A stretch of DNA of 12,030 nucleotides, taken from assembly GCA_035606175.1 (NCBI GenBank), contig DATNFW010000061.1, forward strand, positions 1 through 12,030. Reading direction: 5' to 3'. Below the pieces are notes generated by a model. That model was given only the letters and a program-made list of their open reading frames with translations. It searched no databases and had not been told where the DNA came from. The position numbers and the translations under genes were made by a program. The stretch comes from JASHUC01 sp035606175 (GTDB taxonomy: Bacteria; Pseudomonadota; Gammaproteobacteria; Steroidobacterales; Steroidobacteraceae). Positions 6,354 through 12,030 of the stretch are shown one piece after another (positions within the stretch are counted from its first letter, which is position 1; each line of letters begins with the position of its first letter).

Positions 6354-7783
6354 TGCGCGACGCCATGGACGCGCCACTGGTCCACTCTGCCACGCCGTCG
6401 AGACCCATTCTGTTCGCGAACGGTCGGGCGGTCTCGGTCGGCGAGCTTCTCGCGAGCGTCCGCCGGGTGGCGGCGGCGCTCGGGGAGGGTGGGCCGATCG
6501 TCAATCTCTGCGAGCACCGCGATCGGTTCTTGATCGTCTACTGCGCCGCGCTCGTCCGCGGTCGCATGAATCTGCTTCCCCCCTCGCGCGCGCCGCTCAT
6601 CATCGAGGAGGTGGCGGCAAACTACGCCGGAAGCGTGCGCTGCGATGACGCATTGGTGGCGCGTGCGCTCGGCGAGGCCGCGGGCGCGGCGCCGGTCGAT
6701 GCGGGGGGTGGGGCGGCGGGGCTCGCCGCCTGCGGTGCCGCTGCCGATCGCGCCGCTGCCGATCGCGCCGCTGCCGAACGCGCCGCCGCTGATGTGCCGC
6801 GCATCCCCTGCGAAGCGATTGCGGAGATCGCCTTCACCTCCGGGAGCACCGGCGCGCCGAAGGCGCACGTGAAGCGCTGGCGAACCCTGCTCGGCAGTAC
6901 GGTACACAACGCGGCTCGCATTCACGAATGTCTCGCGCCGGCGTTCGGGGCTCAACGTCCGTGGATCGTCGCGACCGTGCCGCCGCAGCACATGTACGGT
7001 ACCGAGACATCGATTTTGCTGCCGCTCGCGGCCGATATGGCGGTCCACGCCGCGCGGCCGCTGTTTCCGGCCGATGTGGCCGCCGCACTCGCGGAGGTGC
7101 CCGGCCCGCGCGTGCTCATCGCAACACCCGTGCACTTGCGCGCGCTGGTGGACTCCGACGAGTGTTTCCCGCAAGTTCACGTCGTCGTTTCGGCAACCGC
7201 ACCGCTCGAGCGGCCGCTCGCCGCCGCTGCCGAGCGCGTGTTCGGGGGAGTCGTGCTCGAGATGTTCGGCTCGACGGAGACATGCGTCATTGCGACGCGC
7301 CGGACGGCGCACGAGGCGTCCTGGCATCTGTATCCGGGGGTCGCGCTCGAGCCTGGGGGCGACGGCACCGTCGTGCGCGCGCGGTGGTTCGATGGGCCCG
7401 TCGTGCTGCAGGACATCGTCGAGCTCGATGGGGACCGCCGTTTCATCGTGCGAGGGCGCAACGCCGACATGATTGAAGTCGCGGGCAAGCGGGCCTCGCT
7501 CGCGGACCTCAATCGGAGGCTGCTCGCCATTTCCGGCGTGCGCGATGCGGTCGCATTTCAGCCGGATGAAGCGACGGGCGTCGTGCGGCGAGTCGCCGCG
7601 CTCGTCGTGGCGCCCGGACTCGCGCCGGAAGCGATCCTGGCGGAGCTCGGGCGCGCCGTGGATCCGGCGTTTTTGCCGAGACCGCTCGTGCTCGTTCCGG
7701 CTCTGCCGCGCAACGAGCTCGGCAAGCTTTCACGCGAGGCGCTCATGAGGCTCGTCGCTGAGCGGCTCCCCCATCAGGCGTGA
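6353..7783 (+). CDS. AMP-forming aryl acid ligase (XanA2/ApeH-like adenylation enzyme)
   Basis: A 476-residue member of the ANL superfamily. Visible core motifs are the phosphate loop FTSGSTGAPK (161-170), PPQHMYGTE (210-218), EMFGSTETC (303-311), the adenylate-binding D354, RGRNADMIEVAGKR (367-380) spanning the hinge, and the C-terminal catalytic lysine K458 in NELGKLS. It should activate an aromatic acid with ATP and pass it to CoA or an ACP. In xanthomonadin biosynthesis XanA2 loads 3-hydroxybenzoate on ACP, and the facing chorismatase gene supports that substrate. The protein is a little short for the superfamily, and residues about 118-148 are an Ala-rich linker coded partly by a 15-bp tandem repeat. 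ATG 6353 overlaps the preceding stop; ATG 6365 is an alternative start. The 3' end overlaps the chorismatase gene by 10 bp in convergent orientation. Confidence 0.88.
   Translation: MRDAMDAPLVHSATPSRPILFANGRAVSVGELLASVRRVAAALGEGGPIVNLCEHRDRFLIVYCAALVRGRMNLLPPSRAPLIIEEVAANYAGSVRCDDALVARALGEAAGAAPVDAGGGAAGLAACGAAADRAAADRAAAERAAADVPRIPCEAIAEIAFTSGSTGAPKAHVKRWRTLLGSTVHNAARIHECLAPAFGAQRPWIVATVPPQHMYGTETSILLPLAADMAVHAARPLFPADVAAALAEVPGPRVLIATPVHLRALVDSDECFPQVHVVVSATAPLERPLAAAAERVFGGVVLEMFGSTETCVIATRRTAHEASWHLYPGVALEPGGDGTVVRARWFDGPVVLQDIVELDGDRRFIVRGRNADMIEVAGKRASLADLNRRLLAISGVRDAVAFQPDEATGVVRRVAALVVAPGLAPEAILAELGRAVDPAFLPRPLVLVPALPRNELGKLSREALMRLVAERLPHQA
6738..6782 (+). repeat. 15-bp in-frame tandem repeat, three units, inside the ligase gene
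   Basis: The unit CCGCTGCCGATCGCG occurs at 6738-6752 and 6753-6767, followed at 6768-6782 by a copy with one change (A for T). It codes for an Ala/Asp/Arg-rich linker (AADRA-type pentads) before the ligase phosphate loop. The period is a multiple of three, so copy-number changes would keep the frame. Confidence 0.9.
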
Positions 7784-8874
7784 GCGCAGTCGACCTCGAC
7801 GAGGAGCTCGGCGCGGCAGATATCCGCCTCGAGCATCAGACACTGGGCGCCGAGCGGCAGACGCTCCGCAAGATGGGCGGCCGCGAGATTCGCGGAGGCT
7901 CCGTCGCGCAGGTATACCTTGAGCCGCGCGCGTGTGCCGAGCCGCGCGAGCGCGGGCTCGAGTGCGGTCCCCCGCTCGAAGAGGCTGGCGAGATTCGCAA
8001 GCGTCTCATCGAGCTGATCCCGTAGCGAGCCGGAGTGCTGCGACGCGTGGCCGACGATGCTCGCGGTGCCGGAAATGAGCAGCAGGCCGGGCGGCGCCAG
8101 CATCGCGCGCGAGAAGGTCGGTGAGGCGGGGCCGTACGCGCGCGGATAACGGTACGCGCTCATTTGGCGAGGGTTCTCGAGTGCGATGCCCGGCACGCGT
8201 GCCGCAAGCCAGTAGATTTGCAGAATGTGCGAGCCGTCACGGCGTCCGATCGCCGTTGCGGCCGGGAAGCGGTCCCGCTCGGCTGCCGCGCGCTTGCCGG
8301 CAGTCGAGGCCGGGCGCGCCGCGGGGCGGCTCGCCGCAGCTGCCAGTGGTGTGGCTGCAAAAAACGGTGCGGCGGCAAACGGCGCGGCTGCAAAGGCTGC
8401 GGCTCGGCCGATACAAAACTGCTTGTATCGCTCCGCGTCCCCCTCGCCCGCGTTGATGTCGTCGAAGTAGTTCCACATCCGCAACAGATGCGGACAGGGC
8501 GACTGCGCCTGGAAGCTCAGGATCGCGGCGTAGGCCCATTGCGTTGCGGCGGCGAGTCCGGCGTGCTCGCGCTCGTCGAGCTCGAGTCGTCCGGCGAGAT
8601 GCTCTCCGTCGGTCGCGAAGCGTATGAGCCCGGAGCCGCCCGTGCGCACGGGACCTGCCGCCCGCCACAGCTCCATCAGGTCCGCTGAGCCGAGCGGATC
8701 GAGCCCGACGCGGATCAGGCGCGGATCGGACGAGAGCGATGCCCCGCGCCCGAACGTGACCGCGGCAAGTACATCCGCGGGCAGCGGTTCCGCCAGCGCC
8801 TCCGGGCGGAAGCGGGCATATTCGATGCGCGCTCCCGCGCGCAGCTCGGACTCGGCGAGCTCGAGGTTCATCAT
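7774..8874 (-). CDS. xanB2: Chorismatase, FkbO/Hyg5/XanB2 family (hydroxybenzoate synthase)
   Basis: A 366-residue protein with the chorismatase signature: a WNYFDDIN segment (134-141), RYKQFCIGR (149-157), FPAATAIG (203-210), GSHILQIYW (214-222), ENPRQMSAYRYPR (233-245), YGPASPTFSRA (247-257), LISGTASIVGHAS (266-278) and the C-terminal LEADICRAELLVEV (348-361). The family removes the enolpyruvyl group of chorismate; XanB2 yields 3- and 4-hydroxybenzoate, Hyg5 yields 3-hydroxybenzoate, FkbO a dihydroxycyclohexadienoate. In this neighbourhood 3-hydroxybenzoate as polyene starter is the natural inference. An Ala-rich insertion of about 40 residues (158-200) separates the FCIGR and FPAATAIG blocks. 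The start is the first of two adjacent ATGs (complement of 8872-8874); longer in-frame starts would overlap the divergent ACP gene. No strong ribosome binding site is visible. It is the only complete - strand gene in the window. Confidence 0.9.
   Translation of the reverse strand: MMNLELAESELRAGARIEYARFRPEALAEPLPADVLAAVTFGRGASLSSDPRLIRVGLDPLGSADLMELWRAAGPVRTGGSGLIRFATDGEHLAGRLELDEREHAGLAAATQWAYAAILSFQAQSPCPHLLRMWNYFDDINAGEGDAERYKQFCIGRAAAFAAAPFAAAPFFAATPLAAAASRPAARPASTAGKRAAAERDRFPAATAIGRRDGSHILQIYWLAARVPGIALENPRQMSAYRYPRAYGPASPTFSRAMLAPPGLLLISGTASIVGHASQHSGSLRDQLDETLANLASLFERGTALEPALARLGTRARLKVYLRDGASANLAAAHLAERLPLGAQCLMLEADICRAELLVEVDCAHA
8351..8410 (-). repeat. Degenerate 15-bp-period repeat in the chorismatase gene
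   Basis: Imperfect 15-bp units follow one another, clearest at 8366-8380 and 8381-8395 (GGTGCGGCGGCAAAC and GGCGCGGCTGCAAAG on the + strand), with more diverged copies on either side. On the coding strand they give Ala-rich pentads such as AAAFA, AAPFA, AAPFF and AATPL. The repeat lies inside the Ala-rich insertion. Confidence 0.65.
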
Positions 8875-8953
8875 GGCTGGTGATTCGTGACCGGCGTTCC
8901 AAAACCGGGCGTGCGCAGGCCGCGAGCGATCGCTGTGATAGGATGCCGCGTCC
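8875..8953. promoter_or_regulatory. Divergent intergenic region between chorismatase and second ACP
   Basis: Seventy-nine bases separate two divergent starts, so promoters for both directions probably lie here. On the + strand TGATAGGAT at 8936-8944 resembles an extended -10 element (TGn followed by TAGGAT, four of six matches to TATAAT) without a recognisable -35. The perfect 10-bp palindrome AGCGATCGCT at 8925-8934 lies just upstream and could be an operator, or chance in GC-rich DNA. No good leftward promoter was recognised. Confidence 0.35.
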
Positions 8954-9277
8954 GTGACCCCCGCCTCGAAGCAGTCTATCGCGCCCCTCGACATGCCTGC
9001 CAGCCAAACGCCTGCCGAGCGTGAGCTCGCCAGCGTCATCGTCCAGGCCGTCAATCTGGAGGCCGTCCGGGCCGAGGACATCGATCCGGAAGCGCCGCTG
9101 TTCGGCGCCGGCCTCGGGCTCGACTCGATCGACGCGCTCGAGATCGCCCTCGAGGTGTCCAAGCGGTACGGCCTGCAATTGCGCTCGGACGATGAACAGA
9201 ACCGGCGCATATTCGCATCGCTTCGTGCGCTGTCGCGGCACATCGAGCAGCAGCGCACGGACGGAGGCTCGGGCTGA
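8954..9277 (+). CDS. Acyl carrier protein (second of two)
   Basis: A 107-residue acyl carrier protein. The phosphopantetheine site is GLDSIDALEI with Ser58, preceded by PLFGAGLG and followed by the acidic recognition helix (ALEIALEVSKRYG). The overall pattern resembles the XanC/ApeE type of ACP in aryl polyene clusters. It is distinct from the first ACP in this window (LGLDSIDALE against LEIDSIDAVD), so the two probably have different jobs. GTG at 8954 has AGGA at 8940-8943 upstream. ATG at 8993 is in frame and would drop 13 residues, giving a more usual ACP length; it has no visible ribosome binding site. As first gene of the right-hand operon, 60 bp before the second ketosynthase and facing the chorismatase, it is the likely acceptor of the aryl starter. 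Confidence 0.9.
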   Translation: MTPASKQSIAPLDMPASQTPAERELASVIVQAVNLEAVRAEDIDPEAPLFGAGLGLDSIDALEIALEVSKRYGLQLRSDDEQNRRIFASLRALSRHIEQQRTDGGSG

Positions 9278-9337
9278 GCGCGCCGCAGCGCGCCCGTGGC
9301 GCGTTCCAATCGCTCGGTTGAGCGGGTAGGGAGGCGA

Positions 9338-10546
9338 GTGAGAGCGCAACCGCTTTGCGCGCAGCCGCTGTGCGTGACCGCCTACACCGTGGCGTGCGCA
9401 GCCGGCGCAGGCTTGGCCGCGTTTGCGAGGGCGCTGCGCGAGCGGCGCAGCGGTCTGCGGCCGAACGACTTCACAGCCGCGCCGCTCGAGACGTGGATCG
9501 GCCGCATCGAGGGGCTCGAGCGGGACGCTGCCGCGCTTCCCGCCGGGCTCGCGGCCTGGGAGTGCCGCAACAATCGACTCGCCTGGCTCGCTCTGCTGCA
9601 AGACGATTTCCGCGAGCGTGTGGCTGCGGCGCGGGAGCGTTACGGTGCGGATCGCGTCGCGATCGTCGTCGGCACCTCCACATCGAGCATCGGCGCGACC
9701 GAGGAGGCATACCGCCGGCTGCAGCCCGACGGACAATTTCCGCCGGACCTACGCAGGCCGATTCTCCACGAGCCGCACTCGCTTGCGGATTTCCTTCAGC
9801 ACGCGCTTGCGCTCGAGGGCTTCTGCATCACGGTAGCGACAGCCTGCTCCTCGAGCGCGAAAGTGTTCGCGCACGCGGAGCGCCTGCTCCGCCTGGGACT
9901 CGCCGATGCCGCGCTCGTCGGCGGCGCGGACACCTTGTGCGGGAGCGTGCTCTTCGGCTTCAACTCCCTCGGCCTGCTCTCGCCGGAGCCTTGCCGTCCG
10001 TTCGATCCGGCCCGCAGGGGCATCTCGCTCGGGGAGGCGGCAGGCTTCGCGTTGCTCGAGCGCGCGGGCGATGGTCCCTGGCTCCTCGGCTGCGGGGAGT
10101 CGAGCGATGCGCATCACATGTCATCGCCGCACCCCGAAGGCCGCGGCGCCCGGCTCGCGATCGAGGCGGCGCTCGGCACAGCCGGTGTCGAGGGACGCGA
10201 TGTGGACTACGTCAATTTGCACGGCACCGCGAGTCAGAAGAACGATGAGATCGAAGGCCGCCTCGTGGCCGAGCTCTTTGCGGACGATGCGTCCGCGAGC
10301 TCGACCAAGGGTTGGACGGGGCACGCGCTCGGGGCGGCCGGCATCGTCGAGGCGGTCGTTGCGCTCAATGCGATCGAGACCGGTCTCGCACCCGGCACTC
10401 TCAACTCGAGCGCAATCGATCCGGCTTGCGGTCCGCAGGTGCGGCTCGAGAATCGGGAGTGCGACGTCCGCATTGCGGTGAGCCATTCGTTCGGGTTCGG
10501 CGGCAGCAATTGCGTGCTCGTGTTTGGGCGGGAGAGACCGCGTTGA
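9338..10546 (+). CDS. Beta-ketoacyl-ACP synthase, second ketosynthase
   Basis: A 402-residue ketosynthase. C170 in VATACSSSAK is the nucleophile; H295 (NLHGTASQKND) and H329 (KGWTGHALGAAG) complete the triad, with K324 and the terminal SFGFGGSNCVLV loop. It is clearly diverged from the first ketosynthase of the window. The frame opens at GTG 9296, but GTG 9338 is preferred: GGTAGGGAGG lies directly upstream, and the protein then begins shortly before the first core strand. An AQPLC pentad is repeated near the N-terminus. The stop overlaps the start of the next, catalytically incomplete ketosynthase-like gene (TTGA), a layout like the KS/chain-length-factor pairs of type II polyketide and aryl polyene systems (the ApeO:ApeC pair is the precedent). 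Likely role: elongation of the polyene. Confidence 0.9.
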   Translation: MRAQPLCAQPLCVTAYTVACAAGAGLAAFARALRERRSGLRPNDFTAAPLETWIGRIEGLERDAAALPAGLAAWECRNNRLAWLALLQDDFRERVAAARERYGADRVAIVVGTSTSSIGATEEAYRRLQPDGQFPPDLRRPILHEPHSLADFLQHALALEGFCITVATACSSSAKVFAHAERLLRLGLADAALVGGADTLCGSVLFGFNSLGLLSPEPCRPFDPARRGISLGEAAGFALLERAGDGPWLLGCGESSDAHHMSSPHPEGRGARLAIEAALGTAGVEGRDVDYVNLHGTASQKNDEIEGRLVAELFADDASASSTKGWTGHALGAAGIVEAVVALNAIETGLAPGTLNSSAIDPACGPQVRLENRECDVRIAVSHSFGFGGSNCVLVFGRERPR

Positions 10547-11424
10547 GCGACTCGATCGAGCCGGGGGAGACGGCCGCGGTCTCCGCGCGGAGCGCGCGCG
10601 TGTTCATCGAGGGCATCGCGCTGTGGGGGCCGCGGCTTCCCGGCTGGGATGCGGCACGTTCGATATTGCGCGGTGAGGCAAAACCCTGCGATGCGCCCGC
10701 CCGGCGCCCGGCGCCCGCGCTGCTCGCGCCGACGGAGCGCCGCCGCGCGCCGGACACCGTCGCAGTTGCCCTCGAGGTCGCCTCCGCGGCCTGCGCGAGC
10801 GCCGGGCGGGAGCCGCGGGGACTTGCGAGCGTGTTTGCATCGACCTTCGGCGATACGGCCGTGAGCGACTACCTTTGCCGGCAGTTGGCGAGCGCACCGC
10901 TCGACACCTCGCCGACCAAGTTTCACAACTCGGTGCACAATGCGGCCGCCGGGTACTGGGCAATCGCAACCGGCTGCCCGGAGCCGTACACTGCGCTCAG
11001 CGCATACCGGCACACCTTCGGCGCCGGGCTCGCGCTGGCGTGCACGCACGCGATCGCCGATGAGTCCGCGGTCCTCTATGTCGCGTACGACATCGAGACA
11101 CCGGGCCCTCTCGCCACGATGTCGCCGAGCCGCGGAGCTCTCGGCGCAGCGTTCGTGCTCGCGCCGGACCGCTCGCCACACGCGAAAGCTCGCCTCGAAT
11201 TTCGTGTTCAGCCGGGAGAGGCTCGAGCCACTCCCGCGCGAGCGGCGAATGCCGCGCTCGTGGAGGGGAATGCAATGGGGAGCTGTCTGGTAGTTTTTGA
11301 GACGCTGGCGGATACGCTCCCGGCGGACGCCGCAGCACCGGCGCCGCATCCGCCGCGACGTGAGATCGTGTTGACGCTCGCGCCGCGGCTCGCGCTGCGG
11401 CTCGCGATCGGCCAGGCGAGCTGA
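10543..11424 (+). CDS. Short ketosynthase-like protein, chain-length-factor-type partner
   Basis: A 293-residue protein resembling only the N-terminal half of a ketosynthase, as in the beta-ketoacyl synthase N-terminal-like family found in aryl polyene clusters. Recognisable are the VFIEGIALWGPRLPGW opening, the APTERRRAP segment, ASVFASTFGD and the well conserved SPTKFHNSVHNAAAGYWAI block. Where a ketosynthase has its nucleophile Cys, this protein reads ALSAYRHTFG, with Tyr155 at about that place. The C-terminal thiolase half with the two histidines is absent, so it should not condense on its own. It probably dimerises with the preceding ketosynthase and shapes chain length. TTG 10543 overlaps the previous stop and has GGAGAG upstream; GTG 10600 with GGAG 7 bases upstream is an equally good start and would give 274 residues. 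Confidence 0.85.
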   Translation: MSDSIEPGETAAVSARSARVFIEGIALWGPRLPGWDAARSILRGEAKPCDAPARRPAPALLAPTERRRAPDTVAVALEVASAACASAGREPRGLASVFASTFGDTAVSDYLCRQLASAPLDTSPTKFHNSVHNAAAGYWAIATGCPEPYTALSAYRHTFGAGLALACTHAIADESAVLYVAYDIETPGPLATMSPSRGALGAAFVLAPDRSPHAKARLEFRVQPGEARATPARAANAALVEGNAMGSCLVVFETLADTLPADAAAPAPHPPRREIVLTLAPRLALRLAIGQAS

Positions 11425-11452
11425 GCGGCGCGTGAGCGAAGGCAACGGCATC

Positions 11453-12030
11453 ATGGCGGACCGCGCGGATGTGCTCATCCTCGGCGGCGGCCTCGCCGGG
11501 CTGACGCTCGCTCTGCAGCTCAAGCGGCAGCACCCGCTGCTCGATGTCGTCGTACTCGAGCGCCGCAAACATCCGGTCCCCGCGGCGACACACAAGGTGG
11601 GGGAGTCCTCGGTCGAGATCGGCGCGCATTACTTCGACACCGTGGTCGGGCTCGGCGATCACCTCGAGAGCCGGCAGCTGAGGAAATTCGGGTTTCGATT
11701 CTTCTTCTCCGATGGCCGGCGCGATGTGGATCGCGTGCTCGAGCTCGGCCAGAGCCGCTATCTCACGACACCCACGTATCAGATCGATCGCGGAATCTTC
11801 GAGAATTTCCTCGGCGAGCAGGTGCGAGCGACGGGCGCGAAGTTCGTCGACGGGGCGGTCGTGCGGAGCTTCACACTCGCGGGCCGGGCGCCGGGAGCGG
11901 GTCGGGAAGAGGGGGTTGTCCGGGGCGAGGGGGCTGCTTGCGAGCACGAGGTCCTCTATGAGCAGGCTGGGGCGCGGTGCCGCATCGCGGCGCGATGGCT
12001 GATCGATGCCTCAGGTCGCGCGGGACTTCT
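11453..12030 (+). CDS. Second flavin-dependent halogenase-like oxidoreductase (3' truncated by window)
   Basis: An open frame from ATG 11453 to the window edge, 192 full codons. The FAD-binding motif is LGGGLAGL (GGGLAG at 11-16), then KVGESS (48-53) in the position of the halogenase GES motif. LRKFGFRFF presents K78 with a following glycine, comparable to the catalytic-lysine region of the first halogenase-like protein; DASGRAGL (186-192) is the second FAD contact. The WxWxIP region would lie beyond the window and cannot be checked. Residues 144-176 form a Gly/Glu-rich, poorly conserved-looking loop. GTG 11432, 21 bases upstream in frame, is an alternative start; ATG has GAAGG about 10 bases upstream. 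It follows the short ketosynthase-like gene by 28 bp and is probably co-transcribed. Proteins of this class are common in aryl polyene, flexirubin and xanthomonadin clusters; not all halogenate. Confidence 0.83.
   Translation, partial: MADRADVLILGGGLAGLTLALQLKRQHPLLDVVVLERRKHPVPAATHKVGESSVEIGAHYFDTVVGLGDHLESRQLRKFGFRFFFSDGRRDVDRVLELGQSRYLTTPTYQIDRGIFENFLGEQVRATGAKFVDGAVVRSFTLAGRAPGAGREEGVVRGEGAACEHEVLYEQAGARCRIAARWLIDASGRAGL

Noticed and set aside
5082..6377. 431-codon - strand open frame opposite the first ketosynthase
   Set aside because: Antisense shadow of a gene with a full Cys-His-His active site; its composition is Arg/His-rich and no domain is visible.
7774..7783. Possible bidirectional terminator between ligase and chorismatase
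   Set aside because: The coding regions overlap here and no GC-rich stem followed by a T run is visible.
8237..9736. 499-codon - strand open frame spanning chorismatase, ACP and ketosynthase genes
   Set aside because: It crosses three better-supported genes, and its sequence is the frame-shifted chorismatase followed by antisense ketosynthase, with no family features of its own.
10234..11595. 453-codon - strand open frame
   Set aside because: Antisense to the second ketosynthase end, the chain-length-factor-like gene and the last flavoprotein; low-complexity Arg-rich translation without motifs.
1..12030. tRNA or rRNA genes, CRISPR arrays, transposase genes or att sites
   Set aside because: Nothing matching their sequence signatures was recognised on either strand; coding genes fill nearly the whole window.

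Overview
The window is a GC-rich (about two thirds G+C by eye) stretch of densely packed bacterial genes, most likely from a gammaproteobacterium of the Xanthomonas/Lysobacter/Steroidobacter type. The taxonomy is inferred from gene content only. It holds the left and central part of an aryl polyene pigment cluster of the xanthomonadin kind. Most genes run on the + strand with very short gaps or stop/start overlaps (GTGA, ATGA, TGATG, TTGA), which suggests translationally coupled operons.

Layout. Positions 1-91 hold the 5' end of a divergent gene of unknown function on the - strand. After about 150 bp of divergent promoter space come a PlsC-type acyltransferase (240-1085), an acyl carrier protein (1095-1382), a family 2 glycosyltransferase (1398-2162), an LpxL/HtrB-like acyltransferase (2159-3097), a flavin-dependent halogenase-like protein (3108-4379), a FabG-like ketoreductase (4376-5101), a ketosynthase with a complete active site (5118-6353) and an AMP-forming aryl acid ligase (6353-7783). 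On the opposite strand lies a chorismatase of the FkbO/Hyg5/XanB2 family (7774-8874), overlapping the ligase tail to tail by 10 bp. A second + strand run follows: a second ACP (8954-9277), a second ketosynthase with a complete Cys-His-His set (9338-10546), a short ketosynthase-like protein lacking the active-site Cys (10543-11424, probably the chain-length-factor-like partner) and a second flavoprotein of the halogenase superfamily, cut by the window end (11453 onward).

How the genes work together (inference from known aryl polyene and xanthomonadin pathways). The chorismatase makes a hydroxybenzoate from chorismate. The ligase activates it and loads it on an ACP. The ketosynthases and the ketoreductase, with dehydratases not present in this window, build the conjugated polyene. 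The halogenase-like proteins may halogenate the aryl head or chain. The glycosyltransferase and the two membrane acyltransferases probably attach the polyene to a lipid or sugar-lipid carrier in the envelope. Dehydratases, thioesterase, exporter and carrier-lipoprotein genes usual in such clusters are not seen here and would be expected to the right.

No tRNA, rRNA, CRISPR array or insertion sequence was recognised.
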